Assembly: GCA_012839805.1 (NCBI GenBank)
Contig: DUMU01000036.1
Location: forward strand, 1 to 47,483
DNA length: 47,483 nt
Reading direction: 5' to 3'
DNA from: Bacillota bacterium
Lineage (GTDB): Bacteria > Bacillota > Limnochordia > Limnochordales > DUMU01
The notes beneath the pieces were generated by a model that searched no databases, had not been told where the DNA came from, and saw only the letters and a list, made by a program, of their open reading frames with translations. Positions 9,655-19,552 of the stretch are shown here, one piece after another. The translations under genes were made by a program, and so were the position numbers. Numbering within the stretch: position 1 is the stretch's first letter; the number at the start of each line of letters is the position of its first letter.

Positions 9655-10650
9655 ATGCAGTTGCCTTTACTCGTGCTGGTAGGACCGACCGCGGTGGGCA
9701 AAACCAGGCTTTCCTTGCGCCTGGCCGAGCTACTCGACGCCGAGATCGTCTCCGCCGATTCCATGCAGGTATACCGGGGGATGGACATCGGCACTGCCAA
9801 ACCCACCCCGGCCGAGCGGGCCCGCGTCCCCCATCACCTCATCGACGTCGTCGATCCGACCGAGGAGTTCAGCGTGGCCCGCTACGAGAGCCTGGCCCGC
9901 GCGGCCATTGCCGGAATCCATGCCCGCGGCAAACTCCCCCTTCTTACCGGTGGCACCGGACTTTACGTCAAAGCGGTGGTAGACGGCCTACCCATGCCTC
10001 CCGCTCCTCCCGACCCGGCGATCCGGGCCCGTCTTGAGGCCGAAGCCGACCGTTTGGGAACCGAGGCTTTACACCGGCGCCTGGCGCAGGTCGACCCGGT
10101 GAGTGCCGCCCGCCTGCACCCCCGAGACCGGCGCCGCATCATACGGGCCCTCGAAATCTGGGAGCAGACGGGCCGGCCCCGCAGCGCCACCCAGGTCCCC
10201 GAGGCGGACCGCCCTCACTATGAGGCCCACTGGTTCGGGTTGACGCGCCCGCGGGCCTCTCTCTATCGACGCATCGACCGGCGGGTCGACCAGCAGATCG
10301 CCTCCGGCCTGGTCGACGAGGTACGGCGTCTCCTCGAGCAGGGTTGGACTCCCCGCGCTACCAGCGGCCAAGGGCTGGGCTATAAAGAAATCGCCGACTA
10401 CCTGGAGGGGAAGGTGACTCTGGAAGAGGCGGTAGCCCGGCTAAAGCGGGCCACCCGCCAGTATGCCAAGCGCCAGCTGTGCTGGTGGCGGGGCGACCAC
10501 CGCATTCGCTGGCTGGACATGGATCGCTGGGACGAAGAGGAGGCTTGCCGCCTCATCGTCGAGGCCTTTCGCAGCGAGGTCTTCCCGGGGGCAGAAGAAC
10601 CGCTGGCGCGGCCTGCCGTCTTTCTATCGACTCCCGATGTGGGAACCTGA
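9655..10650 (+). CDS. miaA: tRNA dimethylallyltransferase
   Basis: Transfers dimethylallyl from DMAPP to A37 of tRNA, giving the i6A that MiaB then thiomethylates. The P-loop is VGPTAVGKTRLS at the N-terminus, followed by SADSMQVYRGMDIGTAKP (DMAPP/adenine site), HHLIDVVDP and LTGGTGLYVKA. The C-terminal RNA-binding helices include RATRQYAKRQLCWWR. The length of 331 is normal. It starts 4 nt after the methyltransferase gene. hfq, which often follows miaA, is absent; dapF comes next. Confidence 0.96.
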   Translation: MQLPLLVLVGPTAVGKTRLSLRLAELLDAEIVSADSMQVYRGMDIGTAKPTPAERARVPHHLIDVVDPTEEFSVARYESLARAAIAGIHARGKLPLLTGGTGLYVKAVVDGLPMPPAPPDPAIRARLEAEADRLGTEALHRRLAQVDPVSAARLHPRDRRRIIRALEIWEQTGRPRSATQVPEADRPHYEAHWFGLTRPRASLYRRIDRRVDQQIASGLVDEVRRLLEQGWTPRATSGQGLGYKEIADYLEGKVTLEEAVARLKRATRQYAKRQLCWWRGDHRIRWLDMDRWDEEEACRLIVEAFRSEVFPGAEEPLARPAVFLSTPDVGT

Positions 10651-10656
10651 TGGGCA

Positions 10657-10665
10657 TGGTAGAAT
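10657..10665 (+). promoter_or_regulatory. Extended -10 promoter for dapF-dapL
   Basis: TGGTAGAAT (TG at 10657-10658, hexamer at 10660-10665) lies just after the miaA stop and about 75 nt before dapF. No convincing -35 box is seen. The context ATGGTAGAATGA matches the element upstream of miaB. Confidence 0.45.
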
Positions 10666-10738
10666 GAAGCAGCTATCCGGCTAGCCGTCTACCCGGCGAG
10701 GGGAGAATTGGTCGCCGTCAGGGGAGGCAAGGGCGCGA

Positions 10739-11668
10739 ATGGAGTTCACCAAAATGCATGGGATCGGCAACGACTACGTCTTCTTCAATCTTCTGGACCA
10801 TCCCGAGATCGAGGAAGCGATGGATTGGGCGGCGCTTTCCCGGGCGGTGAGCGATCGGCACAAGGGAGTCGGAAGCGACGGGATCATCCTGATTCTCCGC
10901 CCCCGGGAGAAGGGGCAGTTTCGCATGCGCATCTTCAACGCTGACGGCAGCGAAGGGGAGATGTGCGGTAACGGCATCCGTTGCCTGGGACGGTTCGTGT
11001 ACGACCACGGCTATACCGGTGAACGGGAATTCGACGTAGAGACTAAAGCGGGCCTGCGCCACCTCCAACTCCATATCGATGCGGCCGGGTATGCCAGCGA
11101 GATTACGGTAGATATGGGCGTGCCGCAGCCGATACCGATGAACCACCCGGTGGTGATCCCTTTGCGGGATTTTCCCGGCGGTTACCGGCGTTACGCTTTC
11201 ACCAACCCCCCTTATGACTTCTGGGTGGGAGCGGAGGTGGCCGGCATCCCTATCTCCCTGGGCAACCCGCACCTTGTGGTCTTCGTCGCCAAAGCGGCCG
11301 ATGTCCCGGTGGACAGCGCCGGACCGGTGCTTGAAGTTCACCGGGCCTTCCCCAACCGGACCAATGTGGAGTTCGTGGAAACCCTGCCGGACGAACGCCG
11401 GCTCCTCGTCCGGGTGTGGGAACGCGGAAGCGGGGAGACCCAGGCCTGCGGCACGGGAGCGTGTGCGGCGGCGGTCGCCGCCATCGTGGGTAACGAGTTT
11501 CGCGACCAATCTTCCGACCGGGTGACGGTCTCTTTGCCCGGCGGTGATCTCGAGATCCGCTGGCGGGGCCCGGGCGAGCACCTTTTTATGCGCGGGCCGG
11601 CGGAGGAAGTCTATAGCGGCCGGCTGGCAGCGAGCTTCCTGGCTGCGGTGGCCAGGTCCGGCCGTTGA
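10739..11668 (+). CDS. dapF: Diaminopimelate epimerase
   Basis: Interconverts LL- and meso-diaminopimelate for lysine and peptidoglycan. Both catalytic cysteines are present: Cys76 in [10 protein letters not shown] and Cys237 in QACGTGACA. The N-terminal signature [13 protein letters not shown] is clear. The length of 309 is somewhat above the usual 270-290; the C-terminus ends in a short basic tail. The ATG follows AGGGGAGG with about 10 nt spacing. The next gene supplies its LL-substrate. Confidence 0.96.
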   Translation: MEFTKMHGIGNDYVFFNLLDHPEIEEAMDWAALSRAVSDRHKGVGSDGIILILRPREKGQFRMRIFNADGSEGEMCGNGIRCLGRFVYDHGYTGEREFDVETKAGLRHLQLHIDAAGYASEITVDMGVPQPIPMNHPVVIPLRDFPGGYRRYAFTNPPYDFWVGAEVAGIPISLGNPHLVVFVAKAADVPVDSAGPVLEVHRAFPNRTNVEFVETLPDERRLLVRVWERGSGETQACGTGACAAAVAAIVGNEFRDQSSDRVTVSLPGGDLEIRWRGPGEHLFMRGPAEEVYSGRLAASFLAAVARSGR

Positions 11669-11714
11669 TCGGCAAGACGGGATCTCCCTACGAAAGGAGC
11701 AAGCTGGTAACACG

Positions 11715-12905
11715 ATGGGTGAGACGAAAGTGATGCCCAAGAAGGTGGCGCGCCGGATCGAGGCCATTCCGCCGTATCTATTCGCCGAGATCGACCGGAA
11801 GATTGCCGCCGCCAGGGCCTCCGGCGTGGACGTGATCAGTTTCGGCATCGGGGATCCTGACCGGCCCACACCGCCCCACATCGTGGCCGCCTTGCAGCGC
11901 GCGGCGCAAGATCCGGCCAACCACCGCTATCCTTCGTACGAAGGGCTTCCTGCCTACCGCCGGGCGGTGGCCGACTGGTATGCCCGGCGCTTCGGCGTAC
12001 ACCTCGACCCGGACCGGGAGGTGGTATCGCTCATCGGTTCGAAAGAGGGGATCGCCCACATCTCTCTGTGCTTCGTCGATCCGGGTGATATCAACCTCGT
12101 ACCCGACCCGGGCTATCCGGTTTACGCCCTGGGGACGCTCTTTGCCGAGGGCACCCCTCACACGTTTCCTCTCCGGGCCGAGCGCGGTTTCCTGCCCGAC
12201 TTCAGCGAGATTCCTTCGGAACTGGCCCGCCGTGCCAAGCTCCTCTTCCTCAATTATCCCAACAACCCGACCGGAGCGGTGGCGGACCTCACCTTCTTCC
12301 GGGAAGCGGTGGAGTTTGCCCGCGCCTATGATCTGATCATCTGCCACGACGCGGCTTATACCGAGATCGCTTTCGACGGGTTCGAGCCGCCGAGCTTCTT
12401 GCAGGCTCCGGGGGCGAAAGAGGTAGGTATCGAGTTTCACTCCGTGTCAAAGACGTACAACATGACCGGATGGCGCCTGGGCTGGGCCTGCGGCAACTCC
12501 GAAGTGATCGAAGCGTTGGGACGCCTGAAGACCAATATCGACTCGGGGGTTTTCCAGGCGGTTCAATATGCCGGCATCGCTGCCCTCACCGGCCCGGACG
12601 AGCCGGTACGCGCCATGCGTCAAGTTTACCAGGAGCGCCGGGACGTGCTGGTGGAGGCGCTTCAAGACCTGGGTTGCCCCGTAACGCCGCCCCGGGCGAC
12701 GATCTACGTATGGGTCCCCGTACCGGCAGGCGAGAGCTCCACTTCCTTCGCGGAAAAGCTCCTGGAGCGGGCCGGGATCGTGGTAACTCCCGGTATTGGT
12801 TATGGGCCGGCCGGGGAGGGGTTCATACGGTTTTCCCTCTGCCTGGAGGTGGAGCGAATCCGGGTTGCGGTGGAGAGGCTCAAGCGGGCAGGAATCAGAT
12901 GGTGA
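11715..12905 (+). CDS. dapL: LL-diaminopimelate aminotransferase
   Basis: A fold-type I PLP aminotransferase of 396 residues that makes LL-DAP directly from tetrahydrodipicolinate, bypassing the acyl-blocked steps. The N-terminus [15 protein letters not shown], the segment NYPNNPTGA and the PLP lysine K246 in [15 protein letters not shown] match the DapL family of thermophilic Bacillota. Its position after dapF supports DapL over a generic aspartate aminotransferase. The best ribosome site (AAAGGAG at 11692-11698) is an unusually long 16 nt before the ATG at 11715; a second in-frame ATG is at 11733. Confidence 0.9.
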   Translation: MGETKVMPKKVARRIEAIPPYLFAEIDRKIAAARASGVDVISFGIGDPDRPTPPHIVAALQRAAQDPANHRYPSYEGLPAYRRAVADWYARRFGVHLDPDREVVSLIGSKEGIAHISLCFVDPGDINLVPDPGYPVYALGTLFAEGTPHTFPLRAERGFLPDFSEIPSELARRAKLLFLNYPNNPTGAVADLTFFREAVEFARAYDLIICHDAAYTEIAFDGFEPPSFLQAPGAKEVGIEFHSVSKTYNMTGWRLGWACGNSEVIEALGRLKTNIDSGVFQAVQYAGIAALTGPDEPVRAMRQVYQERRDVLVEALQDLGCPVTPPRATIYVWVPVPAGESSTSFAEKLLERAGIVVTPGIGYGPAGEGFIRFSLCLEVERIRVAVERLKRAGIRW

Positions 12906-12917
12906 AGGAAAAAAGGC

Positions 12918-12947
12918 TTGACGCGGGGTCGCGTCCGGAGATACAAT
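12918..12947 (+). promoter_or_regulatory. Promoter of the trp operon
   Basis: TTGACG at 12918-12923, an 18-nt spacer and TACAAT at 12942-12947 form a clear SigA-type promoter. Transcription would start near 12954, leaving a leader of about 330 nt before trpE. Confidence 0.75.
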
Positions 12948-12958
12948 CCGGGCAAATA

Positions 12959-13040
12959 ACCCGCCTGTGGCCGCGGGTCGTTCCGAGACGAGCCGAGTAG
13001 AGAAGAGACGAGCCGAGCTGAGAAGAGCAGGCGAGCCGAG
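12959..13040 (+). promoter_or_regulatory. TRAP (MtrB) binding site with 5' stem-loop in the trp leader
   Basis: A 6-bp stem (ACCCGC at 12959-12964 with GCGGGT at 12973-12978, 8-nt loop) would lie at about +6 of the transcript. It is followed by eleven GAG triplets at 12985, 12990, 12995, 13000, 13005, 13010, 13015, 13020, 13025, 13033 and 13038. Nine sit on an exact 5-nt period; the 9th and 10th are separated by 5 nt instead of 2. From established knowledge, the trp RNA-binding attenuation protein is an 11-subunit ring that binds about eleven G/UAG triplets spaced by 2-3 nt, next to a 5' stem-loop. mtrB itself is not in the window. No T-box or Trp-codon leader peptide was seen. Confidence 0.85.
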
Positions 13041-13221
13041 TCCAAGGATTCCTTCTTACGCGGCCAGTGACTGCTTTTCTCCGCCAGGTAACCAAAGGAA
13101 AACCACTTTAACGGCGGCTGCCGGCACCCGCCCGGTATCCCTGCTGCTAGGCCGGCCCCTCCGGCTGGTAAGCAGTTTGAGCCGGGGCCGGTCGCACCCG
13201 GCCGTACCCGGGGACGGGATC

Positions 13222-13273
13222 TCTCTACCCTGCTCTTCGTGAACGGTTGCCCGCTCCGGCGGGGTAGAGGAGG
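13222..13273 (+). promoter_or_regulatory. trpE: Hairpin sequestering the trpE ribosome binding site
   Basis: CTCTACCC at 13223-13230 pairs perfectly with GGGTAGAG at 13262-13269, plus a U-G pair (13222 with 13270). This covers part of the trpE Shine-Dalgarno AGGAGG (13268-13273). The neighbouring segment 13229-13238 is a perfect 10-nt complement of 13022-13031 inside the TRAP site, so the two pairings cross and should exclude each other. The inferred logic: free TRAP site frees the ribosome site; TRAP-bound leader closes it. Confidence 0.65.
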
Positions 13274-13281
13274 TGCGCTGG

Positions 13282-14919
13282 TTGCGGGTACGGTTCATCC
13301 CGTCGAGGGAGGAGTTCGTGAGCCTGGCAGCGGGGAACCCCGGGCACCCGCTCCGGATCCCCGTGGCCCTGGAGATGCTGGCCGACCTGGAGACCCCGGT
13401 CACCCTCTATTTCAAGTTGCGCTCTCTTCTTGGACCGGGGGCGCCCCGGAGGCGGGCCACGTTCCTCTTGGAAAGCGCCTCACCCCATGCCGAGGTCGGT
13501 CGCTACTCCTTCCTCGGCGTTTCGGAACGGCTGCTTACGGTGCAAGGCAAGCGCATCACGTGCTACCGGTCGAGTGAGGGGGAACGGATCACCGAGTTAC
13601 CCCAACCCTGGGATACCCTGCGGAATGAGCTTTTCTCCTATCCGGTAGCGGCGGTCCCGGGACTTCCCCCGTTCGCCGGGGGCGCGGTCGGCTACCTCGG
13701 ATACGATGCGGTTCGCTACATTGAACGCCTTCCGGAACTGGCCCGGCTGGACTTGCCCCTTCCCGAGGTTCTCCTGGCCTTTACCGACGTCGTCTTCGCC
13801 TTCGACCACTTCCGCCGAACTCTCTTTGCCATGGCCGTGCCGGTGGTCGACCCGAACGAGATCCCCTCCCGGCTGGAGGGCACGTATGATGAGGTCACCG
13901 GGCGCCTTCATTCTTTGGTAGAACGGGTCCTGAGCACCACTCCGGCTGCTTCTCCTTCTTTTTCCCCTTTGCCGAACCAGAGCGGCATGGCATCGAACGG
14001 CAGCGGATCCCCGGGCATCCAATCCGGCCTGGTGGGAGCAGCCGGCCCGGAAGGCGGCCCCCCATCTGGCATGGCCTGGAGATCGACCTTCAGCGAAGAG
14101 GAGTTCTGCCGGGCGGTCACCCTCGCACGTCATTACATCGAGGCGGGGGATATCTTTCAGGTGGTCCTTTCCCAGCGACTGGAGCTCTTGGGGCCGGCCC
14201 CCGATAGCCTCGAGTTTTACCGGGCCCTGCGCATGACCAATCCTTCGCCCTACCTCTTCCACCTCGACTTCGGCGATCTGGCGGTGGTGGGCTCATCTCC
14301 CGAGGTGATGGTGCGCCTGCGCGGTCGCCGGGCCGAAGTGCGGCCCATTGCCGGAACCCGTCCCCGCGGCAGGAACCCCGAGGAGGACCGGCGCCTCCAG
14401 GCGGAACTCCTGGCCGATCCCAAGGAGCGGGCCGAGCACGTTATGCTGGTCGACCTGGGCCGGAACGACCTCGGGCGGGTTTGCCGCTACGGTTCGGTCC
14501 ACGTTCCCGAGCAGATGGTAATTGAGGAGTACTCCCACGTTTCCCATCTCGTCTCCCTGGTCCGGGGTGAACTCGCAGCCGGCCGGGACGCTATCGACTT
14601 GCTGCAGGCTACTTTCCCGGCCGGTACCGTCTCCGGAGCCCCCAAGGTCCGGGCGATGGAAATCATCGAAGCGCTCGAGCCGGTCCGCCGCGGGGTGTAC
14701 GCGGGGGCGGTGGGCTACATCGGTTATGACGGTAACCTCGACACCTGCATTACGATCCGGACCGGGCTTTTCCGGGAGGGCCGGCTGTATGTCCAGGCCG
14801 GGGCGGGGATCGTGGCCGACTCGATCCCCGAACGGGAGTATCAGGAGACTCTCCACAAGGCAGCTGCCTTGCTCGAGACCGCCAAGGAGGTATTAGCCGG
14901 TGCAACTGCTCGTCATTGA
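13282..14919 (+). CDS. trpE: Anthranilate synthase component I
   Basis: Converts chorismate to anthranilate with ammonia from TrpG. The 545-residue protein has the tryptophan feedback motif LLES at residues 62-65, followed ten residues later by Ser, then the chorismate-binding C-terminal half (SSPEVMVR, RPIAGTRPRG, EHVMLVDLGRNDLGRV, GTVSGAPKVRAMEI, YAGAVGYIGYDG). A Gly/Pro/Ser-rich linker near residues 225-265 joins the halves. I chose TTG at 13282 because AGGAGG at 13268-13273 lies exactly 8 nt upstream; the GTG at 13273 overlaps that site. The start is under leader control, as described for 13222-13273. It overlaps trpG by 20 nt. Confidence 0.95.
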   Translation: MRVRFIPSREEFVSLAAGNPGHPLRIPVALEMLADLETPVTLYFKLRSLLGPGAPRRRATFLLESASPHAEVGRYSFLGVSERLLTVQGKRITCYRSSEGERITELPQPWDTLRNELFSYPVAAVPGLPPFAGGAVGYLGYDAVRYIERLPELARLDLPLPEVLLAFTDVVFAFDHFRRTLFAMAVPVVDPNEIPSRLEGTYDEVTGRLHSLVERVLSTTPAASPSFSPLPNQSGMASNGSGSPGIQSGLVGAAGPEGGPPSGMAWRSTFSEEEFCRAVTLARHYIEAGDIFQVVLSQRLELLGPAPDSLEFYRALRMTNPSPYLFHLDFGDLAVVGSSPEVMVRLRGRRAEVRPIAGTRPRGRNPEEDRRLQAELLADPKERAEHVMLVDLGRNDLGRVCRYGSVHVPEQMVIEEYSHVSHLVSLVRGELAAGRDAIDLLQATFPAGTVSGAPKVRAMEIIEALEPVRRGVYAGAVGYIGYDGNLDTCITIRTGLFREGRLYVQAGAGIVADSIPEREYQETLHKAAALLETAKEVLAGATARH

Positions 14920-15520
14920 CAACTACGACTCCTTTACCTACAACCTCGTTCAGCTCTTGGGTGAACTGGGTACTGACCTTCTGGTTTTCCGCAACGACGA
15001 GATCGACCTGCCCGGCATTCAGGCTTTGCGGCCGGACGCCCTGGTGATCTCACCGGGGCCGGGCCGGCCCGAGCAATCGGGAGTGACTCTGGAGGCCGTG
15101 CGGACCCTGGCCGGGCGCCTGCCCATCTTTGGGGTTTGCCTGGGCCTGCAGGCGGTGACGGTCGCCTTTGGGGGGCGGGTGGGAAAGGCCCGCCATTTGA
15201 TGCACGGGAAGGTCTCTCGCATCCGGCACGACGGTCAGGGCGTCTTCCGGGGCCTGCCGCCCGAGTTCACGGCCACGCGGTACCACTCGCTGGCCGCGAT
15301 CCGTGAGGATCTCCCCGGCGAGCTCATGGTCAGCGCCGAAGCGGAGGACGGCGAGATCATGGGCCTTCGCCACCGCCGCTACCTGGTGGAGACGGTGCAG
15401 TTCCACCCCGAATCGATCCTGACCCCGGTAGGAAAAGACCTGCTGCGCAACTTCCTCGACCTGGTCCGGGAATGGCAGAAGCGGGAATGGTCGGCGCATG
15501 GAAAGGAGATGACGGCATGA
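14900..15520 (+). CDS. trpG: Anthranilate synthase component II (glutamine amidotransferase)
   Basis: A class I glutamine amidotransferase that feeds ammonia to TrpE. It begins with [13 protein letters not shown]. The nucleophile cysteine is in GVCLGLQAV, where the usual His after LG is Leu. The His-Glu pair is in [10 protein letters not shown]. The length is 206. The GTG start lies inside the trpE end and its stop overlaps the trpD start (ATGA). Such subunits can also serve p-aminobenzoate synthase, but no pabB is nearby. Confidence 0.93.
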   Translation: MQLLVIDNYDSFTYNLVQLLGELGTDLLVFRNDEIDLPGIQALRPDALVISPGPGRPEQSGVTLEAVRTLAGRLPIFGVCLGLQAVTVAFGGRVGKARHLMHGKVSRIRHDGQGVFRGLPPEFTATRYHSLAAIREDLPGELMVSAEAEDGEIMGLRHRRYLVETVQFHPESILTPVGKDLLRNFLDLVREWQKREWSAHGKEMTA

Positions 15521-16623
15521 AAACGCCGGCGGGTAACGAGCGGATCAAAGAGGCGATCGGGCGGCTTGCCCGGGGTGAATCCTTGAGCGAAGAGGAGGCG
15601 GCCGCGGCGATGGGGGAGGTGATGGAGGGGAGCGCCACTCCGGCCCAGATCGCGGCCCTGATCACGGCTTTGCGGTTCAAAGGGGAGACGGTGGAGGAGA
15701 TCACCGGCGCGGCCCGGGCCATGCGGGCGGCCGCTCGCCTCATCCGTCCCCGGGTCGATCTCGTAGTTGACACCTGCGGTACGGGAGGCGATGGTACCCA
15801 CACTTTCAACATCTCTACCGCTACGGCCCTGGTTGTGGCCGGGGCGGGGGTGGCCGTCGCCAAGCACGGCAACCGGGCGGTCTCCAGCGCGTCCGGCAGC
15901 GCCGACGTCCTGGAAGCGCTGGGAGTGGTGGTGGACCTGGATCCGGACGCGGTCGCCCGCTGTATCGAAGAGGTGGGCATCGGCTTTCTCTTCGCGCCCG
16001 TCTTTCATCCCGCGATGCGTTTCGCCGCCGGGCCGCGCCGGGAGATAGGGATCCGCACCATTTTCAATATACTCGGCCCCCTCACGAACCCAGCTGGAGC
16101 CCAGGCCCAGGTAGTTGGAGTCTATGATGCCGGCCGGGTCGAGCCCCTCGCGCGGGTTCTCGCTCGTCTCGGCGTGCGGCGCGCCTTTGTGGTCCACGGC
16201 GAGGCCGACGGCGTCGACGAGCTCTCGGTGAGCGGCCCCTCCCTGGTAGCCTTTCTGGAGGACGGGAAGATCGACGTCTTCCGAATCACGCCCGAGGAAG
16301 TGGGCATCGCCCGCCACCCGCCGGAGGCGGTGCGAGGTGGGGATTCCGCCGCCAACGCCGCCATCGTCCGGCGCGTGCTGTCGGGCGAAGAAGGGCCGGC
16401 CCGGGACGTCGTATTGCTCAACGCGGCCGCGGCCCTGCTGGTGGCCGGCCGGGCCCCCGACCTCAAGGCCGGGGTGGCCCTCGCGGCCGAGAGCATCGAC
16501 TCCGGGGCCGCGCAGGAGAAGCTTGAACAACTCGTGGCCTACACCAGAGCCGAGGCCGAGGCCCGCCGCCGCAGGCAAAGCGAAGAGGAGCGAAACGACA
16601 AGGGGGCAGCGGCCGCATGCTAG
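15517..16623 (+). CDS. trpD: Anthranilate phosphoribosyltransferase
   Basis: Couples anthranilate to PRPP. The diagnostic loop [17 protein letters not shown] binds PRPP and Mg; KHGNRAVSS, the segment [12 protein letters not shown] and [13 protein letters not shown] follow. The length of 368 includes an Arg/Glu-rich tail of about 25 residues beyond the usual end. The frame opens earlier, but the ATG at 15517 has AAGGAGAT upstream and gives the family N-terminus. It overlaps trpC-trpF by 7 nt. Confidence 0.95.
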   Translation: MKTPAGNERIKEAIGRLARGESLSEEEAAAAMGEVMEGSATPAQIAALITALRFKGETVEEITGAARAMRAAARLIRPRVDLVVDTCGTGGDGTHTFNISTATALVVAGAGVAVAKHGNRAVSSASGSADVLEALGVVVDLDPDAVARCIEEVGIGFLFAPVFHPAMRFAAGPRREIGIRTIFNILGPLTNPAGAQAQVVGVYDAGRVEPLARVLARLGVRRAFVVHGEADGVDELSVSGPSLVAFLEDGKIDVFRITPEEVGIARHPPEAVRGGDSAANAAIVRRVLSGEEGPARDVVLLNAAAALLVAGRAPDLKAGVALAAESIDSGAAQEKLEQLVAYTRAEAEARRRRQSEEERNDKGAAAAC

Positions 16624-18260
16624 CCGGGCTCTCCCCGCTTCTCCAGCGTATAGTCACCGCCCGCCGGGAGCAGGCCGAAGCCGCCCGGGCCACGCTACCC
16701 CTGGCGGAACTGAAAGCCCGGGTGGCCGACCTGCCACCTTTGCCCCGGGCCCGCTTTTCCTCCGCCCTCCTCGCCGGCTCCTCTCCCGGTGAGGGGAGGC
16801 TTGCCGTCATAGCCGAATTGAAGCGGTCGTCCCCCTCGGCCGGAGCGATCCGGCCCCAACTGGACGTGCGGGAGATGGCCAGAACCTACGCCGGTGCCGG
16901 GGCTTCTGCCTTATCGGTGCTCGCGGAGCGGTCCCACTTCGGAGGTAGCCCGGAGGACTTAAGGATGGTTCGTGGAGCGGTCGGCCTGCCGCTCCTTGCC
17001 AAGGATTTCCTGGTGGAGCCTTACACGATCTACGAGGCGCGGCTGTCGGGCGCCGACGCCGTGCTCCTGATCACGCGGCTCCTCTCGCCGGGCGAGCTTG
17101 CCGACTTCCTCGGGCTTGCAGCCGAACTGGGAATGGACGCACTGGTGGAGGTTCACTCCGAGACCGAACTGGAGCGAGCGCTCGCCACCCCGGCCAGGTT
17201 GATCGGGATCAACAACCGGAACCTCGAGACGCTGGCCGTCGATCTCCATACGGTTCGCAGGCTCGCCGGGCTTATTCCGCCGGACCGGATCGTAGTGGCC
17301 GAAAGCGGCTACACGCGGCCGGCCGACGTCGCCGACCTCCCGGCGCTCGGGGTACGGGCCGTTTTGGTGGGGGAGGCCGCCCTTCGTTCCGCCGATCCCG
17401 CGGCTTTCATCCGGTCGCTGGCTACCCCCCGAACGATGGTGAAGATCTGTGGTCTCCAGGACGAGGAATCGGTCGAAACGGTGGCCGCCGCCGGGGCGGA
17501 CGCAGCCGGCTTGGTCTTCTACCGGGCGAGTCGTCGCTTCGTTCCCCCGGAACGGGCCCGCTCCCTCGTCAAAGTCTGGCGTCGCTCGACCCGTTTCCGT
17601 CCTCTCCCGCCGGTGGCCGCTGCGACCGTGCCTGCAGCACGGGGGGCGGCGGTTTTACCCCTGGTAGTGGGTGTTTTCGTCGACTCGCCTCCCGACGAGG
17701 TCGTTCGAGTAGCGGCGGAGCTGGAACTGGATGCCGTTCAGCTACACGGAAACGAAGATATTCGCTTCCTGGATACCTTGCGTTCGGGGCTTTCCCGGCT
17801 GAACCTTCCCACCCGCATTCTCCTTGCCCGCAGTTACGCGCAGGTAGGGGAGGCCCTGGCCGACGAAACCCCCGCTGCCCTGGCCCGCCAGGGCCTGATC
17901 GATGCCTGGCTGGTAGACCGGCGAGGCTCGCTTCCCGGGGGGAACGGCGTACCGCTCACCAGCACCTGGACGGAGCTCGCCGGACTTTCGGAAGCCCGGC
18001 GTTCCGGTCGTCTCCCCGTACCCTGGGGGCTGGCCGGCGGGCTTACCCCGGACAACGTGGCCGCCGCGTGCCGGCAGGCCTGGCCCGATTTCGTCGACGT
18101 CTCCTCGGGCGTGGAACGGGAGGGCCGCAAAAGCCCCGAACTCGTCCGCGCCTTCGTTACCGCCGTCCGCAGCGCCTGGCTCGTAGCCACGGCCCCCGGC
18201 TGCCCGCCGGCCGAACCCGATTCCGCTTCCCTGAAGGCAGCCAGCAACGAAAAGGAGTGA
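16617..18260 (+). CDS. trpCF: Fused indole-3-glycerol-phosphate synthase / phosphoribosylanthranilate isomerase
   Basis: Two TIM barrels in one 547-residue chain. TrpC covers about residues 1-272 ([47 protein letters not shown]). TrpF covers about 274-520 ([51 protein letters not shown]). The order C then F, with almost no linker, matches the fusion known in enterobacteria; it is not the usual Bacillota arrangement of separate genes. The TrpF half has extra Pro/Ala/Arg-rich insertions and a roughly 25-residue tail. It catalyses steps 4 and 3 of the pathway. Confidence 0.94.
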   Translation: MLAGLSPLLQRIVTARREQAEAARATLPLAELKARVADLPPLPRARFSSALLAGSSPGEGRLAVIAELKRSSPSAGAIRPQLDVREMARTYAGAGASALSVLAERSHFGGSPEDLRMVRGAVGLPLLAKDFLVEPYTIYEARLSGADAVLLITRLLSPGELADFLGLAAELGMDALVEVHSETELERALATPARLIGINNRNLETLAVDLHTVRRLAGLIPPDRIVVAESGYTRPADVADLPALGVRAVLVGEAALRSADPAAFIRSLATPRTMVKICGLQDEESVETVAAAGADAAGLVFYRASRRFVPPERARSLVKVWRRSTRFRPLPPVAAATVPAARGAAVLPLVVGVFVDSPPDEVVRVAAELELDAVQLHGNEDIRFLDTLRSGLSRLNLPTRILLARSYAQVGEALADETPAALARQGLIDAWLVDRRGSLPGGNGVPLTSTWTELAGLSEARRSGRLPVPWGLAGGLTPDNVAAACRQAWPDFVDVSSGVEREGRKSPELVRAFVTAVRSAWLVATAPGCPPAEPDSASLKAASNEKE

Positions 18261-18268
18261 CCCGAGAC

Positions 18269-19552
18269 ATGGACCAAGAAACCGACCGCCACCCCCGAGG
18301 GACGCCCGCTTTGGCCGCCAAGGCTTGGGATAAGGGCCTGCCCGATTCCCGGGGTCACTTCGGCCCGTTCGGAGGCCGGTTCGTCCCCGAGACCCTCATC
18401 CCCGCGCTCGATGAACTCTCCGCCGCCTACGCCGAGGCCCGCCGTGATCCCGAGTTCATCAGCACCTACGAGTCTCTCCTCCGGGAGTATGTGGGCCGGC
18501 CCACCCCGCTTACCCTGGCGGCCAACCTGAGCGCCCGCTTCGGGTTCAACATCTACCTGAAACGGGAGGATCTCTGCCACACCGGGGCGCACAAGATCAA
18601 CAACGCCCTGGGGCAGGCTCTCCTTGCCAAGCGGCTTGGCAAGCGCCGGGTGATTGCCGAGACCGGCGCCGGCCAACACGGAGTGGCCACCGCCACGGCG
18701 GCCGCGCTCTTGGGGCTTGCCTGCGACATCTTCATGGGCGAAGAAGACATGGCCCGCCAGCGCCTCAACGTCTTCCGCATGGAACTCCTGGGGGCCAGGG
18801 TCATCCCGGTTACCTCAGGCACGCGGACTTTGAAAGACGCGACCAATGAGGCAATCCGGGAGTGGGTGACCACGGTCCGGGATACCCATTACGTCATCGG
18901 CTCGGTGGTCGGGCCCGATCCCTACCCGCGGCTCGTCCGGGACTTCCAGTCGGTCATCGGCCGGGAAGCGCGCGAGCAGATCCTGCGCCTTACCGGGAGA
19001 CTCCCCGACGTCTGCCTCGCCTGCGTGGGCGGCGGCTCGAACAGTATGGGGCTCTTTTATCCCTTCCTGGACGACGAAGAAGTCCGGCTGATCGGCGTGG
19101 AAGCAGCCGGAAAGGGTATTCACACCGGTGAACATGCCGCTTCCCTTACCGCCGGCCGCCCCGGCGTGCTGCACGGCGCCTACTCCTACCTGCTGCAGAC
19201 CGAAGAAGGGCAGGTAGTTCCCGCCTACTCCATCTCGGCCGGGCTGGACTACCCGGGAGTGGGCCCGGAGCACGCCTATCTCCGGGAGACGGGCCGGGCG
19301 GAGTATGTGGCGGTAACCGACGACGAGGCGGTCGCCGCGGTGGAGCTCCTCTGCCGCACCGAGGGGATACTCCCCGCCCTGGAAAGCGCCCACGCTCTGG
19401 CCTACCTACCCCATCTCCAACTGCCGGCCGGTGGGATCGTCGTGGTTTCCCTTTCGGGCCGGGGTGACAAGGACGTCGAAATACTCCAGCGTTACCTCGC
19501 CGGCCGGGATCGGGTGCAGGCGACGGGGGAGCCCGGGAGGAATAAAGCATGA
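18269..19552 (+). CDS. trpB: Tryptophan synthase beta chain
   Basis: A PLP enzyme that condenses indole with serine. The PLP lysine is K109 in [21 protein letters not shown] and the phosphate-binding GGGSNSMG are intact, as are GVEAAGKG and the C-terminal [10 protein letters not shown]. This is the classical TrpB1 type that pairs with TrpA. The frame is open far upstream; the ATG at 18269 has AAAAGGAGTGA before it and gives a 427-residue protein with a short polar N-terminal extension. The stop overlaps the trpA start (ATGA). Confidence 0.96.
   Translation: MDQETDRHPRGTPALAAKAWDKGLPDSRGHFGPFGGRFVPETLIPALDELSAAYAEARRDPEFISTYESLLREYVGRPTPLTLAANLSARFGFNIYLKREDLCHTGAHKINNALGQALLAKRLGKRRVIAETGAGQHGVATATAAALLGLACDIFMGEEDMARQRLNVFRMELLGARVIPVTSGTRTLKDATNEAIREWVTTVRDTHYVIGSVVGPDPYPRLVRDFQSVIGREAREQILRLTGRLPDVCLACVGGGSNSMGLFYPFLDDEEVRLIGVEAAGKGIHTGEHAASLTAGRPGVLHGAYSYLLQTEEGQVVPAYSISAGLDYPGVGPEHAYLRETGRAEYVAVTDDEAVAAVELLCRTEGILPALESAHALAYLPHLQLPAGGIVVVSLSGRGDKDVEILQRYLAGRDRVQATGEPGRNKA

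Noticed and set aside
12906-13281. T-box riboswitch or Trp leader peptide in the trp leader
   Set aside because: The conserved T-box TGGNACCGCG sequence is absent and I found no short frame with tandem Trp codons; the GAG array explains the leader better.
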